Below the pieces are notes generated by a model. The model ran no database searches. It was not told the origin of the DNA and saw nothing but the letters and a program-made list of their open reading frames with translations. The position numbers were made by a program, and so were the translations under genes. Of a DNA stretch of 11,707 bases, positions 1-5,667 are shown in pieces (the first letter of the stretch is position 1; each line of letters starts with the position of its first letter). The DNA is from an uncultured Peptococcaceae bacterium. Lineage in GTDB: Bacteria; Bacillota; Peptococcia; Peptococcales; Peptococcaceae. Where the stretch lies: assembly GCA_902462325.1 (NCBI GenBank), contig CABQBF010000076.1, forward strand, positions 1 through 11,707. The letters run 5' to 3'.

Positions 1-14
1 TGTATGGGTTTGAC

Positions 15-43
15 GGGGCCTTCCGATGTGAGGCCTCTTTTTT
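15..43 (+). terminator. Intrinsic terminator of an upstream gene outside the window
   Basis: The arms GGGGCCTT (15-22) and GAGGCCTC (30-37) form an 8-bp stem with two G-T wobble pairs around a 7-nt loop, followed by six T (38-43). It probably ends a plus-strand transcript that begins before the window. I see no coding frame worth calling in the first bases. Confidence 0.6.
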
Positions 44-91
44 GGTGCTTGCGGCGTGTTGTGTGGAAATGATGATATTTCTGATTCTGAT

Positions 92-139
92 AAAGGCTAT
101 GTAGTTGTTATAAAAAACAATGACATAGCTTTTTGTTTT
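92..139 (+). terminator. Second intrinsic terminator in tandem
   Basis: GCTATGTAGTTGTT (96-109) pairs with AACAATGACATAGC (116-129) as a 14-bp stem with one mismatch and one G-T wobble. The loop is 6 nt, and T5-G-T4 follows from 130. The A/G bases at 92-95 extend the pairing into the T tract. It lies about 50 nt after the first terminator and ahead of the GNAT gene. It could be a back-up terminator or the end of a very short transcript. Confidence 0.65.
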
Positions 140-192
140 GTGAGAGGCATTTTTTGGGGTATATATTTAGAAAGAGTCATTCCGTTAATTGT

Positions 193-228
193 TTGACACT
201 GCAATAATTTATCAGGCTCTAAGAATAA
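193..228 (+). promoter_or_regulatory. Candidate promoter of the GNAT gene
   Basis: A perfect -35 hexamer TTGACA sits at 193-198. No good -10 lies at the usual 17 bp. The nearest candidates, TCTAAG and TAAGAA around 218-225, need 19-21 bp spacing. Transcription from here would start close to or past 230, which favours the start codon at 257 over the ATG at 230. Confidence 0.35.
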
Positions 229-256
229 GATGCATGAAAAGGTAGGAGTGCTTGTT

Positions 257-700
257 ATGGAGTTGAGACTGATTGCCGAGAACAAAAAGCGATTTTTGCC
301 GCTCTTGTTATTGGGAGATGAACAGGAGAGCATGATTGACGCTTATTTGGAACAGGGCGCTTTATATGTGCTCTATGACGGGAAGACTGTTTGCGGTGTG
401 ATTGTTGTGACCCGTGAGGATGAAAACCTGTGGGAAATTAAAAATATGGCCGTTGTGCCCCATTTACAGCGACAGGGTTATGGCAGATTTATGATAGAGC
501 AGATTCGTGTGAGATACGCTTGCCCCGGTGCGGTGCTGCAGGTAGGGACGGGAGAAACACCATCGACTTTGAATTTTTATCAGGCTTGCGGATTTCATAT
601 CTCGCACCGGATACCAGATTTTTTTCTGCAATATAATCATTTGATTTATGAAGATGGTGTTTTATTGCGTGATATGATTTATTTGCAGCAGAACTTATAA
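257..700 (+). CDS. GNAT-family N-acetyltransferase, YvbK-like
   Basis: This cytoplasmic protein of 147 residues should transfer an acetyl group from acetyl-CoA to an amine; the substrate cannot be read from the sequence. The acetyl-CoA motif A is clear at residues 67-81 (VVPHLQRQGYGRF), with the pyrophosphate-binding QRQGYG at 71-76. The C-terminal half, with VGTGE, LNFYQACGF, a DFF segment and a final RDMI-L pattern, resembles Bacillus YvbK-type acetyltransferases from memory. I chose ATG 257 because GGTAGGAG (241-248) lies 8 nt upstream. An in-frame ATG at 230 would add nine residues but has no ribosome site. It stands alone: terminators lie upstream and a 418-nt gap follows. The GNAT family call is firm; the subfamily is an inference. 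Confidence 0.85.
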   Translation: MELRLIAENKKRFLPLLLLGDEQESMIDAYLEQGALYVLYDGKTVCGVIVVTREDENLWEIKNMAVVPHLQRQGYGRFMIEQIRVRYACPGAVLQVGTGETPSTLNFYQACGFHISHRIPDFFLQYNHLIYEDGVLLRDMIYLQQNL

Positions 701-935
701 ACGAATGGTATGATAATTTCTTTCTTTTTCTGTAACTTACAGATTGAAATATGAAAACGGCTGACTATAAATTTTTTTTTCTATGCAGAAAACAAGCGTC
801 GATGAACGGGAAAACTGTCATGTATTTTTGCAGTGGACAGGAAGAAAAACGCCGGTGTTAACAGATTTTTTTCATGTACTTTTTGGAAGCAGTTTTGCTG
901 CATGGCAAAAAGATTGGTAAAACTGAAAATAGATT

Positions 936-962
936 TGCAAAAGAAAAGACTTTTATTTTGCA
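936..962. repeat. 27-bp imperfect palindrome upstream of nrdD
   Basis: TGCAAAA (936-942) is answered by TTTTGCA (956-962), with inner AAAAG and CTTTT arms centred on 949; the only mismatch is an outer G/A pair. It ends 10 bp before the extended -10 at 972 and covers the expected -35 position. That suits an operator or activator site, although it could also fold as a hairpin in RNA. I do not recognise it as a named regulator site. Confidence 0.5.
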
Positions 963-979
963 GGGAAATGTGCTATAGT
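951..979 (+). promoter_or_regulatory. Candidate extended -10 promoter for nrdDG
   Basis: TGCTATAGT (971-979) is an extended -10, with a weak TTTTAT at -35 (951-956) and 17 bp spacing. The start would be near 986, just before the first NrdR-like box. A competing arrangement is TTGTAA (1013-1018), 18 bp, TATATT (1037-1042), whose -10 lies inside the second box. The sequence alone does not choose between them. Confidence 0.4.
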
Positions 980-990
980 AGAGAAACATT

Positions 991-1006
991 AAACTACATC
1001 TAGTTA
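991..1006. promoter_or_regulatory. Candidate NrdR box 1
   Basis: AAACTACATCTAGTTA matches 11 of 16 positions of the NrdR consensus as I remember it (ACACWATATATWGTGT), including the key C-W-A and W-G positions of both half-sites. Its reference C (994) lies exactly 42 bp, about four helical turns, before that of box 2, so a tandem NrdR assembly could sit on one DNA face. Confidence 0.5.
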
Positions 1007-1032
1007 CATAGTTTGTAAATTTCAAAAAATAT

Positions 1033-1048
1033 GTACTATATTTAGTAT
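1033..1048. promoter_or_regulatory. Candidate NrdR box 2
   Basis: GTACTATATTTAGTAT matches 12 of 16 positions of the remembered NrdR consensus and is itself palindromic (TACTA-4-TAGTA). It lies 70 bp before the nrdD start. The nrdR gene is in the same window, so binding by NrdR and repression of nrdDG when dNTPs are sufficient is the natural reading. Binding is inferred. Confidence 0.6.
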
Positions 1049-1118
1049 ATGCAAGGAACTATCAAATAAACGGTAATTGCGATGAAAGCAGTGATTACAA
1101 TGGAGGAGGATGCGCTTC

Positions 1119-3245
1119 ATGGAAGGATATTATGTAATTAAAAAAGATGGTACGCGGGAGCCCTTTGATGTTACTAAGGTGACGAAAGCTGTGAATAAAT
1201 CTGCCTATCGGGCTATGGTAGAATTTACAGAATCAGATTTGAATTTTATTTCCGGTTTTGTTGAAGCAAAGGTGCGCTCTCGAACCAGCAAAGAGGTACC
1301 TATCAGCGAGATGCATAATATTGTGGAAAGCGCATTGGACAACACCAATCCGCTGGTGGCCAAAAGCTATCGGGATTACCGCAATTATAAGCAGGATTTT
1401 GTGCATATGCTGGACGAGGTTTATAAAAAAAGTCAGTCCATCATGTATATTGGCGATAAGGAAAACAGTAATACCGACAGCGCCTTGGTATCTACCAAGC
1501 GCAGCCTGATATTTAATCAACTGAATAAAGAGCTGTATCAGAAATTTTTCTTGACAACAGAAGAATTGCAGGCTTGCCGGGAGGGCTATATTTATATTCA
1601 TGATATGTCTGCCCGCCGCGATACGATGAACTGCTGTCTGTTTGATGTGGAGCATGTTTTAAAGGGCGGCTTTGAAATGGGCAACCTGTGGTACAATGAG
1701 CCAAAAAGCCTGAACGTGGCCTTTGATGTCATTGGCGATATTGTGCTGAGCGCAGCCAGCCAGCAGTATGGCGGGTTTACCATTCCCAGCGTGGATTTGA
1801 TTTTAGAGCCTTATGCAGAGCTGAGCTACAGTAAAGATGTGAAAAAATATTTGGAATTAGGTTTAACGCAGGAACGGGCGGAAGAAGAAGCCTTAAAAAA
1901 TATTGAATATGAATTCCGTCAGGGCTTTCAGGGCTGGGAATATAAATTTAACACTGTAGGCTCCAGCCGCGGCGACTATCCGTTCATTACTGTAACTACC
2001 GGCACGGGTACAGGTCGTTTTGCCAAAATGGCGTCCATTATGATGTTTGAAGTTCATCTTGGCGGGCAGGGCAAAGCGGGCTATAAAAAACCGGTGCTGT
2101 TCCCGAAAATTGTGTTCTTGTATGATAAAAATCTGCATGGACCAGGTATGCCCTGTGAAGATGTATTTGAAGCAGGTATCAAATGTTCCAGTAAAACCAT
2201 GTATCCCGACTGGCTGAGTTTGACCGGCGACGGTTATGTGGCCAGTATGTATAAAAAATATGGTAAGATTGTCAGTCCTATGGGCTGCAGAGCCTTCCTT
2301 TCTCCATGGTATGAACGGGGCGGCATGAAGCCTGCCGATGACGAGGATGTGCCAGTCTTTGTGGGTCGCTTTAATATTGGGGCCATCAGCCTGCATTTGC
2401 CAATGATTTTGGCCAAAGCCCGTCAGGAAAGCCGCGATTTTTACGAAGTGCTGGATTATTATTTAAATCTCATTCGGAAGCTGCATATTCGCACCTATGA
2501 TTATTTGGGCGAAATGCGGGCTTCTACCAATCCGTTGGCCTATTGTGAAGGTGGCTTCTACGGCGGTCATCTGGGCATTCACGACAAAATTAAGCCTTTG
2601 TTGAAAACGGCGACAGCGTCCTTTGGCATTACAGCGCTCAACGAATTGCAGCAGCTGTATAATAAAAAATCGTTGGTGGAAGACGGCGCCTTTGCCTTAG
2701 AAGTGTTGGAGCATATCAATCAGAAAATCAATGAATTCAAAGAAGAGGACGGCAATTTATATGCCATCTACGGCACGCCGGCTGAATCGCTGACTGGGCT
2801 GCAGGTGCAGCAGTTCCGGGCTAAATTCGGCATCGTAGAAAACGTATCCGACCACGCCTATGTGAGCAACAGTTTCCATTGCCATGTGTCGGAGGATATT
2901 ACGCCCATTGAAAAACAGGATTTGGAATACCGGTTCTGGAATTTATGCAACGGCGGCAAAATTCAATATGTGAAGTATCCTATTGACTATAATATTGAAG
3001 CGCTGAAAACCCTGGTGCGCCGCGCTATGGAAATGGGCTTCTATGAAGGCGTTAATCTCTCTCTGGCTTATTGCGACGATTGCGGTCATCAAGAGCTGGA
3101 AATGGATGTTTGCCCCAAATGCGGCAGCAAAAACTTAACCAAAATTGAACGGATGAACGGTTATTTATCCTATTCCCGCGTGAAAGGCGATACCCGCCTG
3201 AACGACGCCAAAATGGTAGAAATTTCGGAAAGGAAGAGCATGTAA
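1119..3245 (+). CDS. nrdD: Anaerobic (class III) ribonucleoside-triphosphate reductase, glycyl-radical subunit
   Basis: NrdD reduces ribonucleoside triphosphates to dNTPs without oxygen, using a glycyl radical installed by NrdG. The protein has 708 residues, the normal family length. An N-terminal ATP-cone (about residues 4-95, starting YYVIKKDGTREPFD) is the allosteric nucleotide sensor. The barrel carries NCC (171-173), the expected thiyl-radical cysteine C356 in KCSSKTMYPD, and the conserved MGCRAFLSP and GRFNIGAISLHLP segments. At the C-terminus a four-cysteine zinc site (C652, C655, C665, C668) precedes the radical loop RMNGYLSY, with the radical glycine at G681. I start at ATG 1119 because GGAGGAGG (1102-1109) is 9 nt upstream; ATG 1110 abuts that site. 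The stop overlaps the nrdG start by one base, so the two are co-translated. Asn, rather than the Cys of the E. coli RVCGYL loop, precedes the radical glycine, and the electron donor (formate or a thioredoxin-like protein) cannot be told by eye. Confidence 0.96.
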   Translation: MEGYYVIKKDGTREPFDVTKVTKAVNKSAYRAMVEFTESDLNFISGFVEAKVRSRTSKEVPISEMHNIVESALDNTNPLVAKSYRDYRNYKQDFVHMLDEVYKKSQSIMYIGDKENSNTDSALVSTKRSLIFNQLNKELYQKFFLTTEELQACREGYIYIHDMSARRDTMNCCLFDVEHVLKGGFEMGNLWYNEPKSLNVAFDVIGDIVLSAASQQYGGFTIPSVDLILEPYAELSYSKDVKKYLELGLTQERAEEEALKNIEYEFRQGFQGWEYKFNTVGSSRGDYPFITVTTGTGTGRFAKMASIMMFEVHLGGQGKAGYKKPVLFPKIVFLYDKNLHGPGMPCEDVFEAGIKCSSKTMYPDWLSLTGDGYVASMYKKYGKIVSPMGCRAFLSPWYERGGMKPADDEDVPVFVGRFNIGAISLHLPMILAKARQESRDFYEVLDYYLNLIRKLHIRTYDYLGEMRASTNPLAYCEGGFYGGHLGIHDKIKPLLKTATASFGITALNELQQLYNKKSLVEDGAFALEVLEHINQKINEFKEEDGNLYAIYGTPAESLTGLQVQQFRAKFGIVENVSDHAYVSNSFHCHVSEDITPIEKQDLEYRFWNLCNGGKIQYVKYPIDYNIEALKTLVRRAMEMGFYEGVNLSLAYCDDCGHQELEMDVCPKCGSKNLTKIERMNGYLSYSRVKGDTRLNDAKMVEISERKSM

Positions 3246-3736
3246 TGCGTTATCATAATATTACCCACGATGATATGCTGAACGGCGATGGCTTGCGGGT
3301 GGTGCTGTGGGTGGCTGGCTGCACCCATCATTGCCCGCAGTGTCAAAATCCAATCACCTGGGATATTGAAGGCGGCTTGCCCTTTGACGAAGAAGCCCAT
3401 GACGAAGTGATGACCGAATTGGAAAAGGATTATGTTTCTGGCATTACCTTTAGCGGCGGGGATCCCTTGCATCCGGAAAATAGAGGAACTGTGGGCGCGT
3501 TAATTGAGGAAATAAAGGAGAAATATCCGCAAAAGACCATTTGGCTGTATACCGGCTTTGTATGGGATGAAATCAAAAATTTGCCCTTTGTAGCGCAAAT
3601 TGATGTATTGGTGGACGGGCCATTTCAAATTGATAAGCTGGATGTTAAATTGCACTGGCGGGGCAGCTCCAATCAACGGGTTATTAATGTAAAAGAAACG
3701 CTGCGCCTGGGGCAGATTGTATTGTGGTCCGAATAG
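3245..3736 (+). CDS. nrdG: Anaerobic ribonucleotide reductase activating protein (radical SAM)
   Basis: NrdG binds a [4Fe-4S] cluster and S-adenosylmethionine and abstracts hydrogen from the NrdD radical glycine. The 163-residue protein has the radical-SAM triad CTHHCPQC, C26, C30 and C33 in CX3CX2C spacing, and the SAM-contacting SGGDPL at 70-75. The opening MRYHNITHDD and the WVAGC lead-in are typical of NrdG. Its ATG shares one base with the nrdD stop (TAATG), and a GGAAAGGAAGAG site ends about 8 nt upstream inside nrdD, so coupling is tight and the two proteins are made together. The length is slightly above that of the E. coli protein. No key residue is missing. Confidence 0.95.
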   Translation: MRYHNITHDDMLNGDGLRVVLWVAGCTHHCPQCQNPITWDIEGGLPFDEEAHDEVMTELEKDYVSGITFSGGDPLHPENRGTVGALIEEIKEKYPQKTIWLYTGFVWDEIKNLPFVAQIDVLVDGPFQIDKLDVKLHWRGSSNQRVINVKETLRLGQIVLWSE

Positions 3737-3776
3737 CGAACTTCTAGACAAAACATGATGCAAGATTGCAAGAAAC

Positions 3777-3886
3777 GAGCTGTGCATGAAGATGGTTTTA
3801 TCATGGGAAGATGGTTTGCTGCTGCGCATTTTGACGGCAGCACATGCCATGATAAAATAATTTTCTTTATGTGGCAGCTCTTTTTT
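3777..3886 (+). terminator. Nested hairpin with T6 tract, probable terminator of nrdDG
   Basis: Three inverted repeats are nested here. The outer one is GAGCTG (3777-3782) with CAGCTC (3875-3880). The middle one is a perfect 11-bp TTTTATCATGG (3796-3806) with CCATGATAAAA (3847-3857). The inner one is TGCTGC (3817-3822 or 3820-3825) with GCAGCA (3837-3842). Six T (3881-3886) follow the outer arm directly, so the closed structure ends like an intrinsic terminator, but it is far larger than usual. It could equally be a structured RNA or a small palindromic repeat element that has landed between genes. Confidence 0.45.
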
Positions 3887-3917
3887 GCGGTAATCTATAT
3901 ACCTGCACTCGGAAATG

Positions 3918-3926
3918 TGTTAGAAT
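3918..3926 (+). promoter_or_regulatory. Candidate extended -10 promoter of the dUTPase gene
   Basis: TGTTAGAAT has the TGn extended -10 form also seen before nrdD, the thioredoxin-like gene and the final gene; there is no good -35. A second possibility is TTTACA (3940-3945) with TATAAA (3961-3966), whose 15 bp spacing is short. Either gives an untranslated leader of roughly 65-105 nt. Confidence 0.3.
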
Positions 3927-4037
3927 AAGAAAAAACCATTTTACAATGCTGCAGGCAATGTATAAAAAGGTTTGGCAGCAGAAAAGGACAGCAAGTTGCT
4001 GATTAAAATTTATTTTTCGATAAAATAGGGGTGTACA

Positions 4038-4541
4038 ATGCAAAAGGTAGCAAAGTTTTATAAAGTGAGTTTTGAACAATTTGCGGTAAGCTGGCAGGAT
4101 ACCTTTGGAAAGTCTGCCGATCGGGTCTTATATGACGCATTGAAACTGCCGGTACGGGCTACAGCCGGTTCTGCAGGGTATGATTTTTTTAGTCCTGTTA
4201 CATTTTCTTTGGCTCCTGGAGAAACCATCAAAATCCCTACAGGCATTCGGGCGGAGATTGCGGAAGGTTGGGTTCTGCAATGCTATCCGCGCAGCGGTTT
4301 GGGCTTTAAGTATCGCTTGCAGTTAAATAATACAGTTGGCATCATTGACAGCGATTATTATTTTTCTGATAACGAAGGCCATATTTTTGCCAAGCTGACC
4401 AATGACGGTAAAGAAGGCAAAACCTTAACGATAGAAGCCGGACAAGGCTTTATGCAAGGCATTTTTATGCCTTTTGGCATTACCGAAGATGATGCTGCAA
4501 CGGCAGTCCGCAATGGCGGATTTGGCAGTACGACAAAATAA
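4038..4541 (+). CDS. dut: dUTP diphosphatase (trimeric dUTPase family)
   Basis: dUTPase hydrolyses dUTP to dUMP and pyrophosphate, which keeps uracil out of DNA and feeds dTMP synthesis. The 167-residue protein shows the family motifs in order: motif 1 AGSAGYDFFSP (43-53), motif 2 PRSGLGFKY (84-92), motif 3 with NTVGIIDSDYY (98-108), motif 4 GQGFMQGIF (135-143) and the C-terminal P-loop-like motif 5 RNGGFGSTT (158-166). Motif 3 carries the catalytic Asp (D104 in IIDSDY). The N-terminal 30-40 residues form an extension before the core, as in some Firmicute enzymes. AGGGG (4027-4031) is a plausible ribosome site for ATG 4038. No strong terminator separates it from nrdR 91 nt downstream, so dut, nrdR and the next gene may share a transcript. 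The symbol is given on family grounds. Confidence 0.92.
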   Translation: MQKVAKFYKVSFEQFAVSWQDTFGKSADRVLYDALKLPVRATAGSAGYDFFSPVTFSLAPGETIKIPTGIRAEIAEGWVLQCYPRSGLGFKYRLQLNNTVGIIDSDYYFSDNEGHIFAKLTNDGKEGKTLTIEAGQGFMQGIFMPFGITEDDAATAVRNGGFGSTTK

Positions 4542-4632
4542 ACATCTCAGTTGGAGCTGTTTTCTGCTGTCATACGAAATTTAGCAACAAAATGAAGAAA
4601 ACAGGTCTTTTCGCAGAAGGAGGCAGAATATT

Positions 4633-5082
4633 ATGCAATGTCCAGTTTGTCACAGTGATAGTAAGGTGTTAGACACAAGATGGATCGAGGAAGAAACTGC
4701 AATTCGCCGCAGACGGGAATGTATCCAATGCGGCAAACGGTTCGTCACGTATGAAAAAGTAGAAGATAAGCCGCTGGTGGTAATCAAAAAAAGCGGACGG
4801 CGTGAACTGTTCGATGGCTCCAAGCTCTTGAAAGGGCTGGCAAAGGCCTGTGAAAAACGTCCTGTCGGGATTGAACAGTTGCAGCGGCTGGTGCTTGATG
4901 TAGAGCGGGATTTGAAAGGGCAGTATGCAGAAGTGCCAACCAGCGAAATCGGGGAACATATCATGCATCGTTTGCTGGAGCTGGACGAGGTGGCTTATGT
5001 GCGTTTTGCTTCAGTATACAAAGAGTTTGATGATGTAGAGACCTTTATTCGTGAGATTGAAGTTATGAAGGAGCGAAAATAG
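4633..5082 (+). CDS. nrdR: Transcriptional repressor of ribonucleotide reductase genes
   Basis: NrdR binds ATP/dATP and represses nrd operons when dNTPs are plentiful. The 149-residue protein has the full family plan. An N-terminal zinc ribbon with C3, C6, C30 and C33 binds DNA, and the arginine-rich ETAIRRRREC and KRFVTYE segments complete it. An ATP-cone from about residue 47 to 137 (PLVVIKKSGRRELFDGSKL, then VPTSEIGEHI and the VAYVRFASVY signature) follows. GAAGGAGG (4617-4624) lies 8 nt before the ATG. NrdR-like boxes lie upstream of nrdD (991-1006, 1033-1048), so its probable target is in the same window; I saw none directly before nrdR itself. The next gene starts 4 nt after the stop. 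Confidence 0.96.
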   Translation: MQCPVCHSDSKVLDTRWIEEETAIRRRRECIQCGKRFVTYEKVEDKPLVVIKKSGRRELFDGSKLLKGLAKACEKRPVGIEQLQRLVLDVERDLKGQYAEVPTSEIGEHIMHRLLELDEVAYVRFASVYKEFDDVETFIREIEVMKERK

Positions 5083-5085
5083 CCG

Positions 5086-5580
5086 ATGGACGAGCAGGTG
5101 CTGCGGTATCGGGAAGCAAAGCTGATGGAGCCCATCTACCGTATGTTTAAGGTGATTGAACAGGAGGATGTGCAAAAGGCGCAAACGCTGATGGCTGTCG
5201 CCATGCAATATATGATTGAACACTACAGCGGGCAGAATTTGCAGCCTGTTGATGTGCAGCAATTGTTGCGAGCGGTATTGCTGCACGAAAAGGATGGGCA
5301 TTACTATGCCCTGTACGTGAGTAATGAAATTCAGGTGAAGGCGGCAAATTGGCTGACCTTGCTGGCTATAGACCGTCCCATTACCTTGGAAATGCTGGGA
5401 AACATGGCAGACCAGTTGGCGCAGGCTTTACAAGGCAAAGATGCGATTAATTTGTCAGCAGAAGATGTCGTTGACCTGCTGGAACAAATTGTAGCGCCTG
5501 TGGATACTGTTTTGTTGGAGCGCTTGCGTTTGAACAGGGAAAGTTATCTTGCCGAGCTGAGAACTTTTTTAGTACAATAA
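5086..5580 (+). CDS. Uncharacterised protein coupled to nrdR
   Basis: I do not recognise this 164-residue protein. It appears soluble and mainly helical, with no transmembrane segment, no signal peptide and no cysteine. It is rich in Gln, Leu and acidic residues, with amphipathic stretches around residues 27-65 and 100-160. A GHYYALYVSNE segment (71-81) is the most distinctive part and might be a strand-like core. The start lies 4 nt after the nrdR stop, with its ribosome site (GGAG, 5070-5073) inside the nrdR frame, so the two proteins are almost certainly co-translated. That makes a role in dNTP or replication control possible but unproven. The gap downstream is short and holds a separate promoter for the LCP gene. 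Confidence 0.75.
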   Translation: MDEQVLRYREAKLMEPIYRMFKVIEQEDVQKAQTLMAVAMQYMIEHYSGQNLQPVDVQQLLRAVLLHEKDGHYYALYVSNEIQVKAANWLTLLAIDRPITLEMLGNMADQLAQALQGKDAINLSAEDVVDLLEQIVAPVDTVLLERLRLNRESYLAELRTFLVQ

Positions 5581-5603
5581 GCGTCTAAAAAACAGGAACT
5601 TTA

Positions 5604-5632
5604 TTGAGCTTTGCCGAAAAAAGTGGTATGCT
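5604..5632 (+). promoter_or_regulatory. SigA-type promoter of the LCP gene
   Basis: TTGAGC (5604-5609) and TATGCT (5627-5632) are separated by exactly 17 bp and match the consensus at four of six bases each. Transcription should start near 5639, about 29 nt before the chosen TTG start at 5668. This leaves the longer reading from TTG 5611 outside the transcript. Confidence 0.55.
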
Positions 5633-5667
5633 TAATCAATAATACTGTGCAAAAGGAGCGTTTGCCG

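Larger units (their letters stand above)
701..1118 (+). other. 418-nt non-coding regulatory region upstream of nrdD
   Basis: No convincing gene lies here. The only small frame I noticed (802-861, 19 codons, no ribosome site) is not credible. The stretch holds recurring TTTTGCA/TGCAAAA words (826-832, 936-942, 956-962, plus the small hairpin TTTTGC-6-GCAAAA at 893-910). It also holds a large imperfect palindrome at 936-962, an extended -10 element at 972-979, and two NrdR-box-like palindromes at 991-1006 and 1033-1048. I see no good intrinsic terminator for the GNAT gene; CTGTA-ACT-TACAG near 730 lacks a T tract. I recognise no riboswitch. Confidence 0.6.

Noticed and set aside
802..861. 19-codon frame MNGKTVMYF... 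upstream of nrdD
   Set aside because: It has no ribosome site and is very short.
1233..2416. Long antisense and alternate-frame openings across nrdD
   Set aside because: They are shadows of the strongly coding nrdD frame, without ribosome sites or recognisable protein features.
3891..3906. CTATATA half-site near dut considered as a third NrdR box
   Set aside because: Only one half matches; the other half lacks the conserved W-G positions.
3755..3928. 57-codon open frame (MMQDCKKRAV...) between nrdG and dut
   Set aside because: It has no Shine-Dalgarno sequence, it contains the whole nested hairpin and T tract, and its composition looks accidental. A frame of this length is not rare by chance.
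4542..4632. Terminator between dut and nrdR (CAGT-TGGA-GCTG then TTTT)
   Set aside because: The stem is only four base pairs with a wobble and the T run is short, so read-through is more likely.
5611..5667. Longer LCP start at TTG 5611
   Set aside because: It overlaps the promoter at 5604-5632, has no ribosome site and would add 19 residues of no recognisable kind before the Lys-rich N-terminus.
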